Positions 48,174-56,132 of a stretch of DNA of 64,000 nt are shown in pieces. The translations under genes were made by a program, and so were the position numbers. Each line of letters begins with the position of its first letter. The first letter of the stretch is position 1. Under the pieces are notes generated by a model. That model was not told where the DNA came from and did not search any database. It was given only the letters and a program-made list of their open reading frames with translations. The DNA comes from Anaerolineae bacterium (GTDB lineage: Bacteria > Chloroflexota > Anaerolineae > Aggregatilineales > Phototrophicaceae), in the NCBI GenBank assembly GCA_023382675.1, contig JAHDWN010000028.1, forward strand, positions 29,046-93,045. Direction: 5' to 3'.

Positions 48174-49232
48174 ATGAAAGAACGTCTCCAGAAACTGATG
48201 GCGATGTCGGGGATTGCCTCCCGGCGCGCCAGTGAAGAACTGATCCGCGCCGGGCGCGTGCGCGTGAACGGACAAACCGCCAAACTCGGCGATCAAGCCG
48301 ACCTGAGCGTCGATGTCGTCGAGATCGACGGCCAGCGCCTGAATCCGCCCGAAGCGCGCGTTTACTATGCGATCAACAAGCCGCGCAACGTGTTGACCAG
48401 CCCGCCGGAGCGAGCCGACGACAAGCGCAAGACCGTGCTGCAAATGATTCCGCATCAAGGCCATCTGTTTTCAATCGGGCGGCTGGATGCAGACAGCGAA
48501 GGCCTGGTCGTCCTCACCAACGACGGCGAACTGGCGCAGCAGCTTTCACACCCGCGCTACCGACATACCAAGACCTACCGTGTCCTGGTCACAGGGCTGC
48601 CATCGACCGAAACACTGGAGCACTGGCAGGACGGGGTTTATCTTGAGGAGGGGCGCACCGCTCCCTGTCACGTCGTCATCGTGCGCGGTGATGTTAAGGA
48701 ATCGATCCTGCTGGTGACGATGACCGAAGGCCGCAAGCGCCAGATCCGGCGTGTCGCTTCGATCCTGGGGCATCCGGTGCGGCGGCTGACACGCCGATCC
48801 ATCGGCTGCCTGGAATTGGGCAACATGAAATCGGGCGAATGGCGCACGCTTACCGACGCTGAAATCAGCCTGCTCAAAACACCCGCGCCGGAACTCAAGC
48901 TAATCCGCAAGCGAGCGGCAGCACTCCGCGCAGCCAGAGGCCGTCGCGAATCATCCTCTGAGACACCGGCACAAAGCCCGCGCGGAGTTGGCAAAAATGA
49001 CGACGTGCGCTCCGAGCGGCAGCGGCGCTACGCGCGCGGCGAGTACACGGAAAAAGATGGCTCGGAGCCTGACCGCCCTGCCCGCAGACGCCCGTCGACG
49101 CCAACCGGTAGGCGACATGATGACGGCGGCAAACCCAAACCCGGGCGGCCTGCCTCGTCACGGCGCAAACCAGGGACAGGCAAACCACGCGGCAGTTCGA
49201 AGCCACCCCGCAAGCGAGGTCGCGACTCATGA
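48174..49232 (+). CDS. RsuA/RluB-type 23S/16S pseudouridine synthase with long basic tail
   Basis: A 352-residue synthase. An S4 RNA-binding domain covers residues 1 to about 60 (LQKLMAMSGIASRRASEELI). The catalytic motif is GRLDADSEGLV with Asp105. The C-terminal RKRQIRR block is present. From about 245 on, a long low-complexity tail rich in Arg, Lys, Ser and Pro adds 100 residues absent from short RsuA proteins but seen in RluB. Its stop overlaps the acyltransferase start by four bases. Confidence 0.88.
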   Translation: MKERLQKLMAMSGIASRRASEELIRAGRVRVNGQTAKLGDQADLSVDVVEIDGQRLNPPEARVYYAINKPRNVLTSPPERADDKRKTVLQMIPHQGHLFSIGRLDADSEGLVVLTNDGELAQQLSHPRYRHTKTYRVLVTGLPSTETLEHWQDGVYLEEGRTAPCHVVIVRGDVKESILLVTMTEGRKRQIRRVASILGHPVRRLTRRSIGCLELGNMKSGEWRTLTDAEISLLKTPAPELKLIRKRAAALRAARGRRESSSETPAQSPRGVGKNDDVRSERQRRYARGEYTEKDGSEPDRPARRRPSTPTGRRHDDGGKPKPGRPASSRRKPGTGKPRGSSKPPRKRGRDS

Positions 49233-49963
49233 CCCTTTCCGCCTCCGTCGAAGAATACGTTGCCAAACAGGATCAATACACCTGGAAGCGTAACCTGATC
49301 CGCTTTGCCATTCGGACAATCGGCTTTCACGTGCTGGCGAAGGTGCGCGTGATCGGCGAAGACAACATCCCGCTGGATGGGCCGACGATCATCATGATGA
49401 ATCACATTTCACTGGCCGATCCGGTCGTGTGTATGGGCGCGATCACGCGGCGCTTCGTTATCCCGATGACGAAAATCGAGAACATGCACAATCCCATCCT
49501 CGCGCCGTTCATTCGCTGGTGGGGTGCGTATTCCGTCAACCGGGGCGAAATTGACCGCAAGGCGCTGATGAATTCCATCGAGCTGATCAAGAGCGGACAG
49601 TTGATCCTGATCGCGCCGGAGGGACATCGCCATCCCGAAGGCCTGGCGCGTCCCAAGGATGGGCTGGCGTACATCGCCACCAAAGCGAACGCCGTGATTG
49701 TGCCGACCGCGCTCAGCGGCGCGGAAGTCTGGATGGAGCGGCTGAAACATCTGCGGCGTGCCCCAGTGACGGTGACGTTTGGCCGCGCATTCCGCTTCAA
49801 GATGGCGGGCGAACGCATCCCGCGCGAAACGCTGAGCGCCATGAGCGAGGAAGCGATGTACCAGTTGGCGCTGACGATCCCAAATCCCGCGCTGCGCGGT
49901 GTCTACAGTGATCTCAGCCGGGCAAGCAGCGAACATCTGGAATTCCTGTGCACGCCAGCCTGA
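49229..49963 (+). CDS. 1-acyl-glycerol-3-phosphate acyltransferase-like (PlsC family)
   Basis: A 244-residue PlsC-family enzyme. The catalytic motif NHISLAD (Asn58 to Asp64) matches NHxxxxD. Later blocks are YSVNRGEIDRKAL and the substrate motif PEGHRHPEG (about 131-139). An N-terminal amphipathic helix may attach it to the inner membrane. It should acylate a lysophospholipid in phospholipid synthesis. It overlaps the pseudouridine synthase gene. Confidence 0.88.
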   Translation: MTLSASVEEYVAKQDQYTWKRNLIRFAIRTIGFHVLAKVRVIGEDNIPLDGPTIIMMNHISLADPVVCMGAITRRFVIPMTKIENMHNPILAPFIRWWGAYSVNRGEIDRKALMNSIELIKSGQLILIAPEGHRHPEGLARPKDGLAYIATKANAVIVPTALSGAEVWMERLKHLRRAPVTVTFGRAFRFKMAGERIPRETLSAMSEEAMYQLALTIPNPALRGVYSDLSRASSEHLEFLCTPA

Positions 49964-49966
49964 CGC

Positions 49967-49995
49967 TTGTCTGACATGCCGGTCTTCGCTAAGAT
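49967..49995 (+). promoter_or_regulatory. glmS promoter
   Basis: TTGTCT (49967-49972), a 17-base spacer and TAAGAT (49990-49995). The predicted start is near 50002, about 35 bases before the ribozyme cleavage site. Confidence 0.6.
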
Positions 49996-50035
49996 GATCG
50001 CGCACAAGGAGGTCAGTTCACAAACAGGAACAGAC

Positions 50036-50230
50036 AGCGCATGGCCCGGAAGACTTAACGACCGGGTGACGAGGTGGCGGTTGCTCACCGCGAGGTGGGC
50101 GAAAATCGAACGATCAGCGGATGCCGCCAGGGCGTATTCCACCGTCCTTATCTGTTTTCCTCCGTGAGAAGTAAGGCCGCTGTCAAACACCCCGGGATGA
50201 CCGGCGCAACAAAGCAGCGGGCATGTGGAA
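50036..50230 (+). ncRNA. glmS ribozyme: glmS ribozyme/riboswitch
   Basis: The leader shows the conserved glmS ribozyme elements in order. They are the cleavage-site region A-GCGC at 50036-50040, the core TGACGAGGTGG, the segment ATCGA...AGCGGATGCC, and the P4-type stem CCGCTG...AAACA...AAAGCAGCGG near the 3' end. In known examples glucosamine-6-phosphate acts as a cofactor in self-cleavage and the cut mRNA is degraded, lowering GlmS. The match is by eye against the consensus; an Rfam RF00234 search would settle it. The ribozyme is followed by an extra hairpin before the SD. Confidence 0.88.
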
Positions 50231-50253
50231 TTGAGCCATTTATCTCTCATCGT

Positions 50254-50276
50254 GATAGCGCTCGATTGGCGCTATC
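50254..50276 (+). other. Hairpin between ribozyme and glmS SD
   Basis: GATAGCGC-TCGATTG-GCGCTATC is a perfect eight-pair inverted repeat without a T-run. It lies 20 bases before the GGAGG of glmS and may protect the cleaved 5' end or regulate translation. Confidence 0.5.
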
Positions 50277-50309
50277 AGGGTTGATTCATGCTGCCTACGG
50301 AGGATTCTT

Positions 50310-52157
50310 ATGTGCGGTATCGTCGGCTACGTCGGCGTTCGTGATGCTTTGCCTGTCATTCTCGATGGGCTGCAACGTCTGGAATATCGCGGTTACGATT
50401 CGGTCGGTGTTGCTGTCTTTGCAGGCGACACGATTCACGTCCGACGCAACGCAGGCAAACTCGCCAACCTGCGTGAGCGCGTGAAAACCGACCCCATCAG
50501 CGGCGGCATCGGCATCGGCCACACGCGTTGGGCCACCCATGGCGCGCCCGTCGAGCGCAATGCGCATCCCCATCTGAGCATGAACGGCGAATTCGTCGTC
50601 GTCCACAACGGGATTGTCGAGAACTACCTGGAACTGCGTGAGGAATTGACCGCTGAAGGCGTCGTCTTCAGGTCGGATACCGACACGGAAGTGATCGTCC
50701 AGTTGATCGAGAAATTCGCCAGCGATGGCGCGCACGGCGACGTGGCCGAAGCGACGCGCCTGGCGGTACAGCACCTGCGCGGCGCACACGCAATCGTCGT
50801 TATGAGCAAGCGGCAGCCCGACCGCCTGATCGCAGTGCGCATCGGCAACGCGGGCGGGATTGCTATTGGCACCGGCGAGCACGAGCATTTCGTCGCCTCG
50901 GACATCCCGGCCATCCTTGACTACACGCACAGCATGATCTTTCTCGAAAGCCGCCAGATGGCGATTGTCCGGCAGGACGGTTTCGAAATCCAGACGCTGG
51001 GCGGACAGCAGGTTCATGCGCAAGCGCATACCATCCCCTACGACCCGGTGAGCGCGGCCAAGGGCGAATACAAGCACTTCATGCAGAAGGAAATCTTCGA
51101 GCAGGCACGCAGCATCACCGACACCATCGGCGGGCGCGTCGATTTCGAAGGCAATCAGGTCGTGCTGCCTTCGCTCAATCTGACCGCCGAACAAGCCCAG
51201 CAACTTCAGCGCATTGTCACCGTCGCCTGTGGCACGAGTTACTTCAGCGGCCTGATCGGCAAGTTCTACATCGAGCAGCTTGCGCGCCTGAACGTCGAAG
51301 TCGATTATGGCAGTGAGTATCGCTACCGAGACCCCATCCTGGATGATACGACAGCCGTACTCGCCATCACCCAGAGCGGCGAGACGGTCGATACGCTGGC
51401 GGCGATGGAAGAAGCGCGTGAAAAAGGCGCGATCGTTTGGAGCATCGTCAATGCTGTCGGCAGCCAGGCCATGCGCGTTGCCGATGGGCACATCGCCATG
51501 AACGCAGGCCCGGAGATCGGCGTCGCCTCGACCAAAGCCTTTACGACCAGCGTGGTCGATCAGTATTTGCTGGCGCTCTACCTGGGGCAGCTTCGCGGGA
51601 CGCTTTCGCCCGACGCCATTAAGTCCCACACGCAGACGCTGGCCCGACTGCCTGATCTGGTCGGGCGCACACTGGAGATCGAGCGCGCCATCCACGAGCT
51701 GGCGCATCAGGTGTATGCGTACACCAATTTCCTGTATCTGGGACGCGGCATCAACTACCCGGCGGCGCTGGAAGGCGCGCTCAAGCTCAAAGAAATCAGC
51801 TACATTCACGCTGAAGGCTACCCAGCCGGCGAAATGAAACATGGCCCCATCGCCTTGATCGATGAGCACATGCCAGTTGTGACGATTGCGCTCAAGGACA
51901 ATGTCTACGACAAGATGCTGAGCCAGATCGAGCAGGCAAAAGCGCGCGACGCTATCGTGATCGCGTTGGCAACGGAAGGCGATACCGTTATCCAGACGAA
52001 GGCCGATCATGTCATCTATCTGCCGGAGGCGTCCGCCCTGGTCAACCCGGTGCTCTCGGTCATTGCATTGCAACTGCTGGCGTATTACGTGGCCGTGCGG
52101 CGCGGCGCAGATGTCGATCAGCCGCGCAACCTGGCAAAAAGCGTGACCGTTGAATGA
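50310..52157 (+). CDS. glmS: Glutamine--fructose-6-phosphate aminotransferase
   Basis: A 615-residue GlmS. The N-terminal glutaminase starts MCGIVGYVG with Cys2 as the nucleophile and has HTRWATHG. Two SIS domains follow (VACGTSYFSG and the later LYLGRGINYPAALEGALK); the C-terminal DQPRNLAKSVTVE is diagnostic. It makes glucosamine-6-phosphate for cell wall and amino-sugar synthesis, the same compound that triggers the upstream ribozyme. It is preceded by GGAGG. Confidence 0.97.
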   Translation: MCGIVGYVGVRDALPVILDGLQRLEYRGYDSVGVAVFAGDTIHVRRNAGKLANLRERVKTDPISGGIGIGHTRWATHGAPVERNAHPHLSMNGEFVVVHNGIVENYLELREELTAEGVVFRSDTDTEVIVQLIEKFASDGAHGDVAEATRLAVQHLRGAHAIVVMSKRQPDRLIAVRIGNAGGIAIGTGEHEHFVASDIPAILDYTHSMIFLESRQMAIVRQDGFEIQTLGGQQVHAQAHTIPYDPVSAAKGEYKHFMQKEIFEQARSITDTIGGRVDFEGNQVVLPSLNLTAEQAQQLQRIVTVACGTSYFSGLIGKFYIEQLARLNVEVDYGSEYRYRDPILDDTTAVLAITQSGETVDTLAAMEEAREKGAIVWSIVNAVGSQAMRVADGHIAMNAGPEIGVASTKAFTTSVVDQYLLALYLGQLRGTLSPDAIKSHTQTLARLPDLVGRTLEIERAIHELAHQVYAYTNFLYLGRGINYPAALEGALKLKEISYIHAEGYPAGEMKHGPIALIDEHMPVVTIALKDNVYDKMLSQIEQAKARDAIVIALATEGDTVIQTKADHVIYLPEASALVNPVLSVIALQLLAYYVAVRRGADVDQPRNLAKSVTVE

Positions 52158-52201
52158 GATTGGGCAAGCTGCACGAAGGAAATGCAGAAAGATTAGAAAG
52201 C

Positions 52202-52229
52202 TTGTGCATTGACGCAGGGATGTTACTAT
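52202..52229 (+). promoter_or_regulatory. Promoter of the Thr leader-aminotransferase unit
   Basis: TTGTGC (52202-52207), a 16-base spacer and TACTAT (52224-52229), about 45 bases before the leader ORF. Confidence 0.5.
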
Positions 52230-52272
52230 TGAACAATCTCTCTCGTCATTCAAAAGCAGAGGACACGCTGTG

Positions 52273-52326
52273 ATGCGCCGCGACATGACCACTACGACTG
52301 ATCGTAATAACCAGGGAGCCAGGTAG
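52273..52326 (+). CDS. Thr leader peptide upstream of the aminotransferase
   Basis: A 17-codon ORF, MRRDMTTTTDRNNQGAR, with four consecutive Thr codons (ACC ACT ACG ACT, 52288-52299) and an AGAGGA site nine bases upstream. It lies between a promoter and an intrinsic terminator, the layout of ThrL-type leader peptides. The peptide itself probably has no role beyond ribosome positioning. Confidence 0.72.
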   Translation: MRRDMTTTTDRNNQGAR

Positions 52327-52388
52327 CGGGGTCGTAGCATCGAGCGCACGTATGTGTTGATACAGCACCCCGAACGGGGTGCTTTTTT
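52292..52388 (+). promoter_or_regulatory. Threonine attenuator RNA switch
   Basis: Three mutually exclusive pairings are visible. Segment 1, CTACGAC (52292-52298) inside the Thr codons, pairs perfectly with segment 2, GTCGTAG (52331-52337). Segment 2's left part, CGGGGT (52327-52332) directly after the leader stop, pairs with segment 3, ACCCCG (52367-52372). Segment 3 is part of the 5' arm of the terminator. Stalling on Thr codons would hide segment 1, free segment 2 to pair with 3 and prevent termination. Confidence 0.75.
52364..52388 (+). terminator. Intrinsic terminator 24 bases before the aminotransferase start
   Basis: AGCACCCC-GAAC-GGGGTGCT forms an eight-pair stem followed by TTTTT. 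It precedes the gene's AGGAGG site, so it must act conditionally as an attenuator; it could also end glmS transcripts. Confidence 0.92.
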
Positions 52389-52412
52389 ATTCACCATCTA
52401 TAGGAGGTTACC

Positions 52413-53738
52413 TTGGCTTCTCAGAACCCGGATGTCCCGCAATATGTTGTCCCACCCGAAAACCGCGTGCCGGTGAACCGTTATCCTGCGTCGATGATGG
52501 ACATTCCGCCATCGCGCATGTTCCTCATCCGCGACGCGCTCAAGGCTTACCGTGAGAAGATGGGCGCCAACGCTGTCACTTACGATGCGTCACAGGGGGA
52601 CGGCGGCGCGAGTCTGCCGGGCGTGCCGGTCGAGTTGCTCCAGCGCGCGCTCGAACTCCAGATTGAACACGGCACCGCCTATGACCAACCCTGGGGCACG
52701 GTGCAGTTCCGCAAGGCAGCCGCAGAGCACTACTGGCATCTCGACCCGGCCGCCGGCTGGGGACCGGAAAATATCCTCTTTGTTCAGGGCGGGCGCGACG
52801 GTCTGCAAAAAGCCTACGCTGCCATGATCAACGTCGGCAACAAGCAGATCGGCGATGCGCTGGTCGTCTCGCGCGTGCCGTGGATCAGCTATAACTGGGG
52901 GCCGTATGCGTTGGGGCTGAACGTGCTGCTCGCCCCCGGTCGTGCGGAGGAGGGCTGGCGCTATACGCCTGAGGGCATTCGCGCTTGCGCTGCCTACGCG
53001 GCGAAAGATGGGCGTGGCATCGCCGGAATAGTGCTGACATCGCCGGACAACCCGACCGGGCGCACACTGCCGCTCGACGAGCAGATCACGCTGGCGCAGA
53101 CGGCGCTGGACGCCGGCATTGGCTTCGTCCTGTTCGACTGGATGTATCACTGGGTGACGGACGGCGGCCCCTCCGACATCAATATCGTGCTCAGGGCATT
53201 TTCACCCGAAAAGCGCGAGCGCCTCATCTTCCTTGACGGGCTGACCAAGAGCCTGGGCGCATCGAACGTCCGCAGCGCGCATCTGGTGGCGGGGAAAGCC
53301 ATCGGCAAATACATCACCAGTCAGGCATCGCACGGCGTGATCCCAGCCTATTACGCGCAGGCGGTCGCGATTGCGGCGTATGAAATGGGCTTTGGCAGAG
53401 CCTGCGCCAGTATTACCGAGCCGACCAAAGAAAGCCGCCGTGTTTTGCGCAACGCGCTCGAAAGCTTCGGCATTCCGCACATCATGGGCGACGGCTACTA
53501 CGCCTTCATTGACTGCACGCAGTACATCCAGGCGGGCGGATTGAAGGACTCCGAGGCGCTGCTGATGCACCTGGGTGAGAATTTCGGGCTGGCGGTCGTG
53601 CCCGGCGTCTATTTCTCTGATGCGGGCGCAAATTGGATTCGCTTCTCCTATGCGCAGACGCCGCAGGTCACGCAGGGCGCGGTGGACAGGTTGTTCGAAG
53701 GTCTGAAGGCACTGGTGGGCCAGGCACAATACGGCTAG
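52413..53738 (+). CDS. PLP-dependent class I/II aminotransferase
   Basis: A 441-residue fold-type I aminotransferase starting at TTG 52413, five bases after a perfect AGGAGG. The PLP-binding lysine is Lys279 in DGLTKSLGAS, the substrate/PLP Asn lies in TSPDNPTGR and the Asp/Tyr pair in VLFDWMYHW. The closing Arg is in WIRFSYAQT. It belongs near aspartate/LL-diaminopimelate-type aminotransferases; the amino acid is unknown. The Thr-rich leader suggests a link to threonine or its products such as isoleucine or glycine. Confidence 0.85.
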   Translation: MASQNPDVPQYVVPPENRVPVNRYPASMMDIPPSRMFLIRDALKAYREKMGANAVTYDASQGDGGASLPGVPVELLQRALELQIEHGTAYDQPWGTVQFRKAAAEHYWHLDPAAGWGPENILFVQGGRDGLQKAYAAMINVGNKQIGDALVVSRVPWISYNWGPYALGLNVLLAPGRAEEGWRYTPEGIRACAAYAAKDGRGIAGIVLTSPDNPTGRTLPLDEQITLAQTALDAGIGFVLFDWMYHWVTDGGPSDINIVLRAFSPEKRERLIFLDGLTKSLGASNVRSAHLVAGKAIGKYITSQASHGVIPAYYAQAVAIAAYEMGFGRACASITEPTKESRRVLRNALESFGIPHIMGDGYYAFIDCTQYIQAGGLKDSEALLMHLGENFGLAVVPGVYFSDAGANWIRFSYAQTPQVTQGAVDRLFEGLKALVGQAQYG

Positions 53739-53863
53739 ACAACCGAGGCCAGCACCTTTCGGCACTGTCATGCTGCAAATGTCGTGCCCCCAGATATTGA
53801 GTGAGCATTTGCGAAGATTCGGCTATATGATCAGGTGTGGGCAGACAAAACAAGGAGTTTGAT

Positions 53864-54580
53864 ATGTCTATACCTGATCTGTTGAAGGAACAGCCGATTG
53901 AGACCGAAGTTCCCTATTCGGTTGTGCGCCCTGTTCTGTCCTGGGTCTACATCTGGATGTTTTTTGGCCTGCTGGCGACCTCTGTGATCGCCTGGACAGT
54001 TGCGGGGAACATCGAAGTCTTCGCTCAATATCTCAACCGTGGCACATTTCTCCTGCTGTTTATCGTGCAGATCGGTATCGCGATTGGGTTTGGAGCGGCA
54101 CTGAATCGCATGTCGCCGAGCCTGGCGACCGTGCTGTTCATGATCTACTCGGCGATCACCGGATTCGTCTTTTCCGTGATCTTCCTGGTCTACGATCTGC
54201 CGTCGATTTCCGGCGCGTTTATCAGTACGGCTGCCCTTTTCGCCGTAATGTCGGTGATCGGTTTCACCACACAAGTTGACCTGACCAAGTTGGGCGGCAT
54301 CCTGATCATGGGCTTGATCGGTCTGATCATTGCGATGGTTGTCAATCTGTTCCTGAACAGCGGCGTGCTGGGACTAATCATCAATATTATAGGTGTCATC
54401 ATTTTCACCGGGCTTGCCGCCTTTGATACGCAGAAGATCAAGCGGTTGGCCTATGCCGCTGCACAGCGGGGCGATGAAGCCGCACAGACCAAGGTGAGCG
54501 TTTACGGCGCATTCATCCTGTATCTCGACTTTATCAACCTGTTTCTCTTCATTCTGCGCCTGACGGGTCGACGGCAATAA
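53864..54580 (+). CDS. Bax inhibitor-1/YbhL (UPF0005) membrane protein
   Basis: A 238-residue protein from the ATG at 53864, six bases after AGGAG; an upstream in-frame start lacks a site. Seven TMs fill the sequence, with the family ends FGAALNRMSPS and the C-terminal IFTGLAAFDTQKIKRL. The conserved Asp in AAFDTQ and the second in LYLDFINLFL form the pH-sensing di-Asp pair of BsYetJ-type calcium leak channels. A calcium-leak role is inferred from that family. Confidence 0.9.
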   Translation: MSIPDLLKEQPIETEVPYSVVRPVLSWVYIWMFFGLLATSVIAWTVAGNIEVFAQYLNRGTFLLLFIVQIGIAIGFGAALNRMSPSLATVLFMIYSAITGFVFSVIFLVYDLPSISGAFISTAALFAVMSVIGFTTQVDLTKLGGILIMGLIGLIIAMVVNLFLNSGVLGLIINIIGVIIFTGLAAFDTQKIKRLAYAAAQRGDEAAQTKVSVYGAFILYLDFINLFLFILRLTGRRQ

Positions 54581-54599
54581 CACTCAATACGTGGGCGGC

Positions 54600-55343
54600 T
54601 CAATCGGGCCGCCCTCGATTGCCCAAATAGGCTTGAACGACGGTCGTGTCACGCTGAAGCTGTTCGGCGCTCCCTTCGCGCAAGACAACCCCACTGCGCA
54701 AAATGTAACCTCGTCCTGCAACTGACAGGGCAAGATAAGTGTTTTGATCCGCCAGCAGGACGGTGATGCCCTCCTGGGGCAGCGCGCGGATCACGTCGTA
54801 AATTTCGTGGGTGAGACCCGGAGCCAGCCCCAACGATGGCTCATCCAGCAGCAAGAGACGCGGATGCGCCATCAAAGCGCGCGCCATGATGAGCATCTGC
54901 TGCTCGCCGCCGGAGAGCGTGCCTGCAAGCTGGCGAATGCGCTCGCCGAGACGCGGAAATCGTGCCAGAACCGAGTCCAAGCGCTGCCGGATGAGGCGGT
55001 GATCCTGCTGACCATATGCTCCCATGAGCAGATTCTCGTGCACAGTCATCCGCGCAAAGATCCGACGCCCTTGCGGTGCCAACACCAAGCCCTGCCGAGC
55101 ACGCTCATATGCCGCCATCGACGTGATCGGCTGGCCGCCGAAGGCTACCGATCCGGAAGCCGGCGTGATCAATCCGCAAATCGTGTGCAAGAGAGTCGAC
55201 TTCCCCGCACCATTGCCGCCAAGCAAAGCGACAATTTCGCCCTGCTCGACAATGAGCGAGAGATCCTTGACGGCGAGAACGGTGCCGCGATAGGCGTAGA
55301 GATTACGGACGACAAGCAAACTCAAGTGATTGTTCCAGGTCAC
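54600..55343 (-). CDS. livF: Branched-chain amino-acid-type ABC ATPase LivF
   Basis: A 247-residue ATPase starting at GTG 55343, adjacent to the livG stop. Walker A is GGNGAGKST, the signature LSGGEQQ and Walker B LLLLDEPSLGLAP. The short length and the GRRIFARMTVHENLLMGA block are LivF hallmarks. It drives uptake with LivG, LivH, LivM and the binding protein encoded upstream. Hydrophobic amino acids or related small molecules such as urea are typical substrates; this one is unproven. Confidence 0.94.
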   Translation of the reverse strand: MTWNNHLSLLVVRNLYAYRGTVLAVKDLSLIVEQGEIVALLGGNGAGKSTLLHTICGLITPASGSVAFGGQPITSMAAYERARQGLVLAPQGRRIFARMTVHENLLMGAYGQQDHRLIRQRLDSVLARFPRLGERIRQLAGTLSGGEQQMLIMARALMAHPRLLLLDEPSLGLAPGLTHEIYDVIRALPQEGITVLLADQNTYLALSVAGRGYILRSGVVLREGSAEQLQRDTTVVQAYLGNRGRPD

Positions 55344-56132
55344 TCACAAACGAAATTGCAGATCCGGTGAACTGCCTAGAAATGCCTCGATAGCACGCGG
55401 GTTCGCCTGCACTTCCTGTGGGCGGCCATCCGCGACTTTCTGACCATAATCGAGAACCGCGACAAAATCCGAGATCGACGTGACGACAGACATATCATGC
55501 TCGACCAACAGAACGGTGACGCCAAACTCATCTCGAATTCTATGAATGAGGTTGATCATTTCTTCGGTCTCTGTCTCGTCAACACCTGCCGCTGGCTCAT
55601 CGAGCAGCAGCAGCGAGGGCGCGCTGGCAAGCGCGCGCACGATTTCCAAACGGCGCTGCGCGGCATGGGGCAAGACCTGGGGAAATTGTTCGTCTAAATC
55701 GGATAAGCGTGCCAGTTCGAGCAATTGACGTGCAAAATCAATGGCGCGTCGTTCTTCACGGCGGGATGTCCATGTGCGTAAGAGCGCGCCGATCACGCCC
55801 GTGCGCATTCGCCCATGCATCCCCACCAGAACCTGCTCCAGAACGGTCATGCCATCGAACAAACGTACCGTCTGATACGTGCGAGCGATGCCCCTGCGTG
55901 CCACCTGATCGGTAGATAACCCGATCAGGCTGTGTCCCCGAAAGTTGATTTCGCCCTCGTCCGGCGGATAGACACCATGAATACAATCAAAAAGCGTTGT
56001 TTTGCCCGCGCCATTGGGGCCAATCAGGCTGTAGATGGTGTGCTCCGGCACATTCAGATCGACCCAGCGAAGCGCGGTCAATCCGTCAAATCGCTTCATC
56101 AAGCCCCTAATCTGGAGCAGATAATCAATCAT
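55344..56132 (-). CDS. livG: Branched-chain amino-acid-type ABC ATPase LivG, degenerate signature
   Basis: A 262-residue ATPase. I choose ATG 56132, which overlaps the livM stop (ATGA) and follows GGAGG; a GTG at 56150 is possible. Walker A is GPNGAGKT (38-45) and Walker B LLLLDEP (174-180). The signature is LPHAAQRR (154-161): the Gly usually found in L-S/P-Y-G-Q-Q-R-R is Ala. The long LivG-specific insertion lies between residues 105 and 130. It pairs with LivF. Confidence 0.92.
   Translation of the reverse strand: MIDYLLQIRGLMKRFDGLTALRWVDLNVPEHTIYSLIGPNGAGKTTLFDCIHGVYPPDEGEINFRGHSLIGLSTDQVARRGIARTYQTVRLFDGMTVLEQVLVGMHGRMRTGVIGALLRTWTSRREERRAIDFARQLLELARLSDLDEQFPQVLPHAAQRRLEIVRALASAPSLLLLDEPAAGVDETETEEMINLIHRIRDEFGVTVLLVEHDMSVVTSISDFVAVLDYGQKVADGRPQEVQANPRAIEAFLGSSPDLQFRL

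Noticed and set aside
50295..52397. 700-codon open frame opposite glmS and its downstream leader
   Set aside because: It is an antisense shadow; the composition is atypical and GlmS is unambiguous.
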